Below, piece by piece: positions 6,497 through 12,581 of a stretch of 12,840 bases of DNA. How positions within the stretch are numbered: position 1 is the stretch's first letter; every line of letters begins with the position of its first letter. The position numbers and the translations under genes are program-made. The DNA comes from Verrucomicrobia bacterium UBA6775 (GTDB lineage Bacteria > Verrucomicrobiota > Verrucomicrobiia > Limisphaerales > UBA1096). The notes beneath the pieces were generated by a model. The model saw only the letters and a program-made list of their open reading frames with translations, was not told where the DNA came from and made no database searches. The stretch lies in contig DKGH01000183.1 in the NCBI GenBank assembly GCA_002453165.1, positions 1 through 12,840 on the forward strand. Reading direction: 5' to 3'.

Positions 6497-6510
6497 CGCT
6501 TGGCCAAGCG
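6497..6510. repeat. TTGGCCAA palindrome, intergenic copy 5
   Basis: CGCTTGGCCAAGCG is a perfect 14-bp palindrome whose core (6500-6507) begins 7 nt after the last base of the transporter stop (6493). It lies between the convergent transporter and peroxidase genes, next to an intrinsic terminator. Confidence 0.85.
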
Positions 6511-6513
6511 CAC

Positions 6514-6540
6514 AAAAAAGCCCGGCGCTTGGCCGGGCTT
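6514..6540 (-). terminator. Rho-independent terminator of the peroxidase gene
   Basis: On the minus strand an AAGCCCGGC / GCCGGGCTT stem of 9 bp (6532-6540 with 6518-6526) with a 5-nt loop is followed by a run of T (the A-run at 6514-6519 on the plus strand), a canonical intrinsic terminator 24 nt beyond the peroxidase stop. On the plus strand no T-tract follows, so termination of the transporter transcript here would be weaker. Loop plus stem read GCGCTTGGCC, a half-copy of the window's palindrome. Confidence 0.8.
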
Positions 6541-6563
6541 CGAGGGGGATAAATATTTAAGGC

Positions 6564-7100
6564 TTACTTCAGCGCCTTCTCGATGGCGGCAATCACCTCA
6601 GGGGCGTCTGGCTTTGTGCGCGGTGAGAAGCGCTTGATGACTTTGCCGTTGCCGTCGAGGAGAAACTTTTCAAAGTTCCAGCCGATCTTGTCGGAGCCGC
6701 CGGATTCCTTCTTGAGCTTCTTGTAGAGCGGGTGGGCTTCCTTGCCGTTTACCTCGATTTTTGAGTGGAGCGGGAAGGTGACGCTGTAGTTGTCCGTGCA
6801 AAATTTCTTGATCTCCAGCTCGGTGCCGGGCTCCTGCTTGCCGAACTGGTTGCAGGGGAATCCGAGTACGGTGAAGCCCTTCTTGGCGTACTTGGTATGT
6901 ACGGCCTGAAGCTGCTTGTACTGCCTGGTCAGGCCGCATCGGCTGGCTACATTTACAACAAGCATAACCTTGCCCTTGTGGGCCTTGAGGCTGGTCGCCT
7001 TACCGTCGATATCCTTCAACGCGATGTCGAGGGTGGATTTTTCTGCACTGGCAGCGCCAGCCAAACCGAGGGTGAGTAGGAGTGCTGAAAAGAGTTTCAT
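6564..7100 (-). CDS. Glutathione peroxidase family protein, exported, probably thioredoxin-dependent
   Basis: The protein has 178 residues. MKLFSALLLTLGLAGAASA is a clean signal peptide (cleavage after A19), so the enzyme should act in the periplasm. The GPx core is intact: NVASRCGLTRQY carries the peroxidatic Cys C55 (Cys, not Sec), FPCNQFGKQEPG carries Q85, and WNFEKFLLDGNG carries W141 and N142, giving the Cys-Gln-Trp-Asn tetrad. Three cysteines, C55, C83 and C101, have the same spacing (28 and 18) as the yeast Hyr1/Gpx3 Cys36-64-82. This implies an atypical 2-Cys mechanism using a thioredoxin-like reductant to reduce peroxides. The frame stays open upstream to 7280, but the signal peptide marks the Met at 7100 as the start. 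It is divergent from ilvD and ends in its own terminator. Confidence 0.9.
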   Translation of the reverse strand: MKLFSALLLTLGLAGAASAEKSTLDIALKDIDGKATSLKAHKGKVMLVVNVASRCGLTRQYKQLQAVHTKYAKKGFTVLGFPCNQFGKQEPGTELEIKKFCTDNYSVTFPLHSKIEVNGKEAHPLYKKLKKESGGSDKIGWNFEKFLLDGNGKVIKRFSPRTKPDAPEVIAAIEKALK

Positions 7101-7206
7101 ACTCACCAAATCTCGCAAATGGCCTGGAATTGTCAAACACGTAACATCCTCCTGCCGACTTGTTTTTACCTGAGGTTTTGTTGAGACTCCCTGGCCTTCG
7201 TTTGCG
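7101..7206. promoter_or_regulatory. Divergent intergenic region between peroxidase and ilvD
   Basis: This 106-bp gap must hold promoters for both genes. Unlike most other gaps here it contains no copy of the TTGGCCAA palindrome. It has an AT-rich block (CTTGTTTTTACC at about 7159-7170) and no convincing -35/-10 pair for ilvD. No leader peptide, attenuator or T-box-like structure for a branched-chain amino-acid gene was recognised. Confidence 0.35.
7131..7136 (-). promoter_or_regulatory. Possible -35 element of the peroxidase promoter
   Basis: TTGACA, a perfect sigma-70 -35 match, lies on the minus strand upstream of the peroxidase. The hexamer 17 nt further on (7113-7108, AGATTT) is a poor -10 and would put the transcription start almost at the ATG, so the call is tentative. 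Confidence 0.25.
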
Positions 7207-8943
7207 ATGAAGAAGACTGCGAAAAAGAAGACAGCCGGGAGAAAAACCTTGGCGGACATGCGGCCGCATTCCGCGATCATGCTGGATGGGCCGGATCGTG
7301 CCCCGAGCCGTGCGATGCTTTACCCGACCGGGTTCAAGAAGGCGGATTTCAAAAAGCCGATCATCGGCATCGCCTCCACATGGAGTAACGTGACGCCGTG
7401 CAACATGCACATCGACGAGCTGGCCAGAGAGTCCGAGGCCGGCGCGAATAAGGCCGGCGGCAAGGCGATCGTGTTCAACACGATCACCATATCAGACGGC
7501 ATCTCGATGGGCACGGAGGGGATGAAGTACTCGCTCGTCTCTCGCGAGGTGATCGCCGACTCGATCGAGACGGTTGTGGGCTGCGAGTGCATGGACGGCT
7601 ACGTGGCCATCGGTGGCTGCGACAAAAATATGCCGGGCTGCATGATTGCCATCGCGCGGATGAACCGGCCGGCGGTGTTCGTCTACGGCGGAACGATTTT
7701 GCCGGGCTGCATCACTGGCCAGTCTAAAAAGCTCGACATCGTATCGGTGTTTGAGGCGGTTGGCGCGCATTCGAACAAAAAGATTACCGACAAGGTACTC
7801 GAGGATATCACCTCCTGCGCGATACCCGGCCCCGGTTCGTGCGGCGGCATGTATACCGCTAACACCATGGCCAGCGCGATCGAGGCGATGGGGATGAGTC
7901 TGCCGGGCAGCAGTGCCCAGGCGGCGATCAGTCCAGCCAAGAAACGTGACAGCCGCGAGGCCGGTGCCGCTGTTTACAACATGCTCAAGAAGGGGATCAA
8001 ACCGCGTGACATCATGACTAAGAAGGCGTTTGAGAACGCTATCACGGTTGTCATCGCGCTGGGCGGTTCGACCAACGCCGTGCTGCACCTGCTGGCGATG
8101 GCCCACGCGGCGGACGTCAAGTTGACGATTGACGACTTTTCCCGCATCGGCAAGAAGGTGCCGGTTGTGGCCGACCTCAAGCCAAGCGGCAAATACCTGA
8201 TGAGCGAGCTGGTGGCGGTGGGCGGCATTCAGCCGTTGATGAAGATGCTGCTCAAGGCCGGGCTGCTGCACGGCGACTGCCTGACGGTGACAGGAAAAAC
8301 CATGGCGCAAAACCTGGCCAAGGTGAAACCGTACCGCAAGGGCCAGAAAATCATCCAGCCGCTCAATAAGCCGATCAAGAAGGACAGCCACCTGCGGATT
8401 CTTTATGGCAACCTGTCGCCTGAGGGCGGCGTAGCCAAGATTACCGGCAAGGAGGGGTTGAGCTTCACTGGCACGGCGCGTCCGTACGACTCCGAGGAGA
8501 AGGCGATGAAGGCGATCCTCGGCGGCAGGATTCGAAAGGGCAACGTGATCGTGATCCGTTACGAGGGGCCGAAAGGCGGCCCGGGTATGCGGGAGATGCT
8601 TGGCCCAACCGGTGCCATCATGGGTGCCGGGCTGGGGGACGACGTGGCGTTGATCACGGACGGCCGTTTCTCCGGGGGCACACACGGTTTTGTCGTTGGG
8701 CACATCACGCCGGAAGCATACTCGGGCGGTGTATTGGCACTGGTGAAAAACGGCGACTCGATTACGATTGATGCCGAGAAAAACCAGCTCGTGTTGCACG
8801 TTTCCAAAGCCGAATTGACCAAGCGCAAAAAGGCGTGGCGCAAACCCAAACCGCGCTACACCAAGGGTGTGCTGGCGAAGTACGCCAGCGCCGCGACCTC
8901 CGCTTCGCAGGGCGGCGTGACCGACTATAACCTTGATGTTTGA
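7207..8943 (+). CDS. ilvD: Dihydroxy-acid dehydratase
   Basis: The 578-residue, full-length IlvD/Edd-family protein dehydrates 2,3-dihydroxy-isovalerate and 2,3-dihydroxy-3-methylvalerate to the 2-oxoacid precursors of valine, leucine and isoleucine in the cytoplasm. Iron-sulfur ligand cysteines are visible at C65 (NVTPCNMH), C138 (GGCDKNMPGC) and C212 (GPGSCGGMYTANTM). Mg ligands D97 (TISDGISMGTEGM), D139 and K140 are present, and the C-terminal signatures TDGRFSGGTHGFVVGH and PTGAIMGAGLGDDVALITDG are intact. Three Cys ligands suit the [2Fe-2S] dehydratase class. The sugar-acid dehydratases of the family are less likely given the overall match and length. The N-terminus (MKKTAKKKTAGRK) is a lysine-rich extension before the conserved HSAIMLDGPDRAPSRAM. 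ATG 7207 is the only start that fits; no strong ribosome binding site precedes it. It is followed 45 nt later by leuS, itself a leucine-related gene. Confidence 0.95.
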   Translation: MKKTAKKKTAGRKTLADMRPHSAIMLDGPDRAPSRAMLYPTGFKKADFKKPIIGIASTWSNVTPCNMHIDELARESEAGANKAGGKAIVFNTITISDGISMGTEGMKYSLVSREVIADSIETVVGCECMDGYVAIGGCDKNMPGCMIAIARMNRPAVFVYGGTILPGCITGQSKKLDIVSVFEAVGAHSNKKITDKVLEDITSCAIPGPGSCGGMYTANTMASAIEAMGMSLPGSSAQAAISPAKKRDSREAGAAVYNMLKKGIKPRDIMTKKAFENAITVVIALGGSTNAVLHLLAMAHAADVKLTIDDFSRIGKKVPVVADLKPSGKYLMSELVAVGGIQPLMKMLLKAGLLHGDCLTVTGKTMAQNLAKVKPYRKGQKIIQPLNKPIKKDSHLRILYGNLSPEGGVAKITGKEGLSFTGTARPYDSEEKAMKAILGGRIRKGNVIVIRYEGPKGGPGMREMLGPTGAIMGAGLGDDVALITDGRFSGGTHGFVVGHITPEAYSGGVLALVKNGDSITIDAEKNQLVLHVSKAELTKRKKAWRKPKPRYTKGVLAKYASAATSASQGGVTDYNLDV

Positions 8944-8948
8944 TCTCT

Positions 8949-8960
8949 GCTTGGCCAAGC
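8949..8960. repeat. TTGGCCAA palindrome, intergenic copy 6
   Basis: GCTTGGCCAAGC is a perfect 12-bp palindrome, with its core (8951-8958) starting 8 nt after the last base of the ilvD stop (8943). It occupies the short ilvD-leuS gap. Confidence 0.85.
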
Positions 8961-8988
8961 GCTCCCCGATGAATTTTTAATCGCACGA

Positions 8989-11652
8989 ATGCGAAGACAA
9001 TATCCGTTTCAACTATTCGAGCCGAAGTGGCAGGAACACTGGCACAGCGGCGAAACGTTCCGCGCATGGAACCCCGGCGAAAGTGCCCCCACCGGTCATC
9101 CATTCCGCGAACGCCACCAGGGCGCTCACCCGGCGGACCTGCCAAAGTACTACATCCTCGACATGTTCCCGTATCCGTCCGGGGCGGGGCTGCACGTTGG
9201 GCATCCGGAGGGCTACACGGCGACGGACATCCTCGCGCGCTACAAGCGCATGCAGGGTTTCAACGTGCTGCACCCGATCGGCTGGGATGCGTTCGGGCTG
9301 CCGGCTGAGCAGTATGCGATCAAGACCGGTCAGCATCCGCGCATCACCACCGAGACCAACGTCAGCAACTTTAAGCGGCAGATTCAGTCGCTTGGTTTCA
9401 GCTACGACTGGAGCCGGGAGATCGACACGACCGACCCGAAATACTTTCGCTGGACGCAATGGATTTTCCTGCAGTTGTACAACTCGTGGTTCAATCCCGA
9501 GACGAACAGGGCGGAGTCGATCGAGACGCTGGCCTATCCCGAAAACGCCACGACGGAGGAGCAAAAGCGCGATTGGCGCGACGAACATCGCCTGGCCTAC
9601 GTGTCCGAGGCGCCGGTGAACTGGTGCCCCGAATTGGGCACGGTGCTCGCCAACGAGGAGGTCAAGGACGGCGTCAGCGAGGTGGGCGGTTTTCCCGTGG
9701 AACGCAAACCGATGCGCCAGTGGATGCTGCGCATCACCGCCTACGCCCAGCGGTTGCTGGACGATCTCGATGGCATCGAGTGGAGCGATTCGCTCAAGGA
9801 AATGCAGCGCAACTGGATCGGCCGATCGGAGGGCGCGGAGGTGGCCTTCAAGGTCGAAAATTCCGACACGGAAATCTCCGTTTTCACCACGCGTCCGGAC
9901 ACGTTGTTCGGCGCGACGTACATGGTGCTTTCGCCGGAGAGCGAGTTGTTGGACACGATCGTTTCGCCCGGGCAAAAGGCCGAGGTTGAGGCGTATCAGG
10001 CGCAAGCGGCCCGGAAAAGCGACCTTGAGCGGACCGACTTGGCCAAGGACAAAACCGGTGTGTTCACTGGCGCCTACGCGGTGAACCCTGCCAACGGCCG
10101 CTCGGTGCCGATCTGGACGGCGGACTACGTGCTGGCCGGCTACGGCACCGGCGCGATTATGGCTGTGCCGGCACACGACTCGCGTGACCTGGAGTTTGCC
10201 GAGAAATTCAAGCTGCCGGTCGAAGTGGTGGTGCAGGCCCCCGAGGGAGGGGAGTCGCTTGGCTTTACCGGGGCCGGTACCGCAGTGAATTCCGACTTTC
10301 TCGATGGCCTGTCGACACCGGAGGCCAAGCGCAAAATCACCGCCTGGCTCGAGGAAAAGGCGCTTGGCCAAGGGACGGTCAACTACAAGCTGCGCGACTG
10401 GTTGTTCAGTCGACAGCGATACTGGGGTGAGCCGTTTCCGATCGTCTGGGACGAGGGCGGCCACGCGGGGTTGGACGATTTTGACCTGCCGTTGTTGCCG
10501 CCGGAGTTGACCGACTTCAAGCCCACCGGCTCTGGTGATCCGCCACTGGCGCGCGCCGAGGATTGGTGCCGCGTCAGCGAGGGCATCACGCGCGAGACGA
10601 ACACCATGCCTCAATGGGCCGGCAGTTGCTGGTACTACCTGCGTTACATCGACGCGAGCAACAGCAAGCGGTTCGTGGACGAGGCTGCCGAGCAATACTG
10701 GATGGGCACGGCAAGTGAGGAGTCGACACCGGGCGTTGACCTATACGTCGGCGGAACCGAGCACGCTGTGCTGCATCTTTTGTACGCCCGGTTTTGGCAC
10801 AAGGTGCTGTTTGACCTTGGCCACGTCTCGACACCGGAGCCGTTTTACAAGCTGGTCAACCAGGGGCTGATCCTCGGTGAGGACGGGCAGAAAATGTCAA
10901 AGTCCCGGGGCAACGTCGTCAACCCGGACGACATCCTCGTCGAGTTCGGGGCCGACGCGTTCCGTTTGTACGAGATGTTCATGGGGCCGCTCGAGATGGT
11001 GAAGCCGTGGAACACCAAGGGCGTCGAGGGCGTGTACCGCTTCCTCGGTCGCGTGTGGCGAATGTTCATCTGCGAGAAGAGCGAGAAGGAATTCGAGCAG
11101 ACGCTCACCGCGGAACCAGAGAAGGGCAGGGAGTTGCTTGCGGATCTCAAGCTGAGCGTCGATGTTGCCGAGGTTGAGCCGACGCCGGAGCAGTTAAAAG
11201 TGCTGCACACCTGCATCAAGAAGGTGACGGAGGACATGGAGCATCTCCGTTTCAACACCGCGATCTCCGCGCTGATGGTGTTTACCAACGAGGCATCGAA
11301 TTGGGATTTGCGACCGCTCTCGGTGCTGAACGATTTTCTCCTGCTGCTCGCGCCGTTCGCGCCGCACATTACCGAGGAGCTGTACGCGAAGGCCAACGGA
11401 GGGGAAAGCTCCATCGCCTACTGCGCCTGGCCAAGCTACAGCGAGGAGCACCTTGTGGAGACCTCGGTCGAGATGGCTGTGCAGGTCAACGGCAAAGTGC
11501 GTGACCGGTTACAGATTCCGATCGACATGGACAAGGCCGACATCGAACGGCTCGCGCTGGACAGCGAAAATGTCCAACGCCACACCGAGGGGAAGACGGT
11601 CAAAAAAGTGATCGTCATTCCGAAAAAACTGATCAACATCGTGGCGGTTTGA
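8989..11652 (+). CDS. leuS: Leucyl-tRNA synthetase
   Basis: The 887-residue class I synthetase charges tRNA-Leu with leucine. The HIGH-type motif is HVGH (69-72, in MFPYPSGAGLHVGHPEGYTATD) and the KMSKS loop is KMSKSRGN (635-642). The editing (CP1) domain is present with FTTRPDTLFGATY (T300, T301), followed by the catalytic core, anticodon-binding domain and C-terminal tRNA-binding segment ending KKVIVIPKKLINIVAV. An insertion at about 164-203 (PETNRAESIETLAYP to EHRLAYVSEAPVNWCP) and replacement of the zinc-knuckle cysteines (SEVGGFPVERK) are features I associate with Bacteroidetes/PVC LeuRS; it likely lacks that zinc. The N-terminal segment 27-50 (WNPGESAPTG...) is an additional linker before the HIGH motif. 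ATG 8989 starts the conserved FEPKWQEHW region. Its TGA overlaps the next small ORF by 4 nt. Confidence 0.97.
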   Translation: MRRQYPFQLFEPKWQEHWHSGETFRAWNPGESAPTGHPFRERHQGAHPADLPKYYILDMFPYPSGAGLHVGHPEGYTATDILARYKRMQGFNVLHPIGWDAFGLPAEQYAIKTGQHPRITTETNVSNFKRQIQSLGFSYDWSREIDTTDPKYFRWTQWIFLQLYNSWFNPETNRAESIETLAYPENATTEEQKRDWRDEHRLAYVSEAPVNWCPELGTVLANEEVKDGVSEVGGFPVERKPMRQWMLRITAYAQRLLDDLDGIEWSDSLKEMQRNWIGRSEGAEVAFKVENSDTEISVFTTRPDTLFGATYMVLSPESELLDTIVSPGQKAEVEAYQAQAARKSDLERTDLAKDKTGVFTGAYAVNPANGRSVPIWTADYVLAGYGTGAIMAVPAHDSRDLEFAEKFKLPVEVVVQAPEGGESLGFTGAGTAVNSDFLDGLSTPEAKRKITAWLEEKALGQGTVNYKLRDWLFSRQRYWGEPFPIVWDEGGHAGLDDFDLPLLPPELTDFKPTGSGDPPLARAEDWCRVSEGITRETNTMPQWAGSCWYYLRYIDASNSKRFVDEAAEQYWMGTASEESTPGVDLYVGGTEHAVLHLLYARFWHKVLFDLGHVSTPEPFYKLVNQGLILGEDGQKMSKSRGNVVNPDDILVEFGADAFRLYEMFMGPLEMVKPWNTKGVEGVYRFLGRVWRMFICEKSEKEFEQTLTAEPEKGRELLADLKLSVDVAEVEPTPEQLKVLHTCIKKVTEDMEHLRFNTAISALMVFTNEASNWDLRPLSVLNDFLLLLAPFAPHITEELYAKANGGESSIAYCAWPSYSEEHLVETSVEMAVQVNGKVRDRLQIPIDMDKADIERLALDSENVQRHTEGKTVKKVIVIPKKLINIVAV

Positions 11653-11810
11653 AGCGGCTGAAGCCCATACCCTTCCGGGAATTGCTCACGCAGCAGGAGC
11701 AGAAAATGATCGCGACCGTGGCACTGCTTTTGCTTTTCGGTTGGGGAGTGAAAACATACATCAAGCCACCCATGGACAACCCGCCGCCGCCCTCGGTTAT
11801 GAACGACTAG
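11649..11810 (+). CDS. Small single-pass membrane protein, 53 residues, unknown function
   Basis: This ORF is short and starts with TTG, so default length cut-offs and start rules would miss it. TTG overlaps the leuS stop as TTGA; the frame runs 53 codons to TAG 11808-11810, leaving 1 nt before the next ATG. The protein reads MKRLKPIPFRELLTQQEQKM, then a hydrophobic helix (IATVALLLLFGWGVKTYI, about 21-38), then a proline-rich tail PPMDNPPPPSV. The basic, then amphipathic QQEQK, then transmembrane order suggests an inner-membrane anchor with the N-terminus in the cytoplasm and a short periplasmic tail. Tight packing between two real genes, the charge pattern and the clean helix argue for a true gene. 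I do not recognise the family. The hydrophobic stretch loosely recalls the N-terminal anchor of ComEA-like proteins, but the rest is missing. Confidence 0.6.
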   Translation: MKRLKPIPFRELLTQQEQKMIATVALLLLFGWGVKTYIKPPMDNPPPPSVMND

Positions 11811-11811
11811 A

Positions 11812-12246
11812 ATGCAGGCTTTTGACTACGACGAGGTGCTGGACATGATTCTGGCGAAGGACGACCGGTATCATCGGGATGCCTACTACTTTGTCCGCGA
11901 GGGGCTGGACTTCACCCAGCATAAACTCACCAAGGCCGCCGGGGCCAAGGAGCCGCGGCACGTCAGCGGTCGGGAATTGATGGACGGGATGCGCCGTTAT
12001 GCGCTCGAGAACTACGGGCCGATGGCCAAGACGCTGCTCAATGAGTGGGGCGTGACCTCCACGGAGGATTTTGGGGAGATCGTTTTCAACCTCGTTGAGA
12101 ACAATCTGTTGGCCAAGACGGAGGAGGATTCACGGGAGGATTTCGGAAACGGCTTCGACTTCGAAGAGGCGTTCATCGCGCCCTATCAGCCGGCCAAGCC
12201 GGACACGGTGGAGCCGCCCAAGCCCAAGGCCAGGCGGAAGCAATAA
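11812..12246 (+). CDS. Minf_1886 / Verruc_Plancto-restricted family protein
   Basis: The 144-residue protein begins MQAFDYDEVLDMILAKDDRY and contains HRDAYYFVREGLDFTQ, HVSGRELMDGMRRYALENYG (about 46-65), LLNEWGVTSTEDFGEIVFNL and KTEEDSREDFGNGFDF. This matches what I recall of the small conserved family named after Methylacidiphilum Minf_1886 and described as restricted to Verrucomicrobia and Planctomycetes. Function is unknown. It is soluble, acidic in the core, with a variable Pro/Lys-rich tail (PAKPDTVEPPKPKARRKQ). The ATG lies 1 nt after the stop of the small membrane ORF and 160 nt after leuS, so the three are probably co-transcribed. Its last 61 bp overlap the antisense 3' end of the CBS ORF. 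It is the best taxonomic marker in the window. Confidence 0.85.
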   Translation: MQAFDYDEVLDMILAKDDRYHRDAYYFVREGLDFTQHKLTKAAGAKEPRHVSGRELMDGMRRYALENYGPMAKTLLNEWGVTSTEDFGEIVFNLVENNLLAKTEEDSREDFGNGFDFEEAFIAPYQPAKPDTVEPPKPKARRKQ

Positions 12247-12545
12247 ACCAAGCGCTGATAGCCGCCCGGCGAAATATAGCGCTCGAGCTGCTCGATGATG
12301 TTGTCCTGCTCGTTGACCGTGAGGATAAGCACGTCGGTTGAGGTTATCACGCCTACCACCTTCCCTTTTTCGACTACCGGCAGATGACGCACCCGGTGCT
12401 TGCCCATAATGTCCATGTATTTCTCGATGCCGGCATCGGGATCAACCTGCGCGATCTTCTTTGTCATGATCTGGGACACCTTGCCCTCATCGAGGCCAAG
12501 GATTACACCGCTACTGGTTGCCGTGAATCGTTTGGTGAACGTCAA
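12186..12545 (-). CDS. Short CBS-domain protein, probably N-terminally truncated (possible pseudogene)
   Basis: The 119-residue ORF contains one good CBS motif (about 22-75): KVSQIMTKKIAQVDPDAGIE, then HRVRHLPVVEKGKVVGVITS, followed by the EQDNIIEQLERYI helix that normally ends small two-CBS proteins of about 140-150 residues. The first CBS motif is missing: upstream of the TTG start at 12545 an in-frame TAG follows within five codons, and only 36 nt separate it from the neighbouring stop. The C-terminus also runs on past the usual end (PGGYQRLVYCFRLALG...) into the antisense of the PVC-restricted gene, overlapping it by 61 bp. Two-CBS proteins bind adenosine nucleotides as a pair, so this fragment would have to dimerise to do so. 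It is either a decayed gene or a genuine single-CBS protein. It lies downstream of the hisS-like gene on the same strand. Confidence 0.6.
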   Translation of the reverse strand: MTFTKRFTATSSGVILGLDEGKVSQIMTKKIAQVDPDAGIEKYMDIMGKHRVRHLPVVEKGKVVGVITSTDVLILTVNEQDNIIEQLERYISPGGYQRLVYCFRLALGLGGSTVSGLAG

Positions 12546-12581
12546 GCAATCTAAAAGCTAAGGATGTGCGCGTATAGAATC

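Noticed and set aside
7101..7280. 60-residue N-terminal extension of the glutathione peroxidase
   Set aside because: It would overlap ilvD, and the Met at 7100 starts a classical signal peptide.
7492..8958. 488-codon antisense open frame inside ilvD
   Set aside because: Same GC-driven shadow effect; no domain is recognised and ilvD is full-length and conserved.
9013..10695. 560-codon antisense open frame inside leuS
   Set aside because: High GC codon use leaves few stops on the opposite strand; the translation is Arg/His/Val-rich without domains, while leuS is complete.
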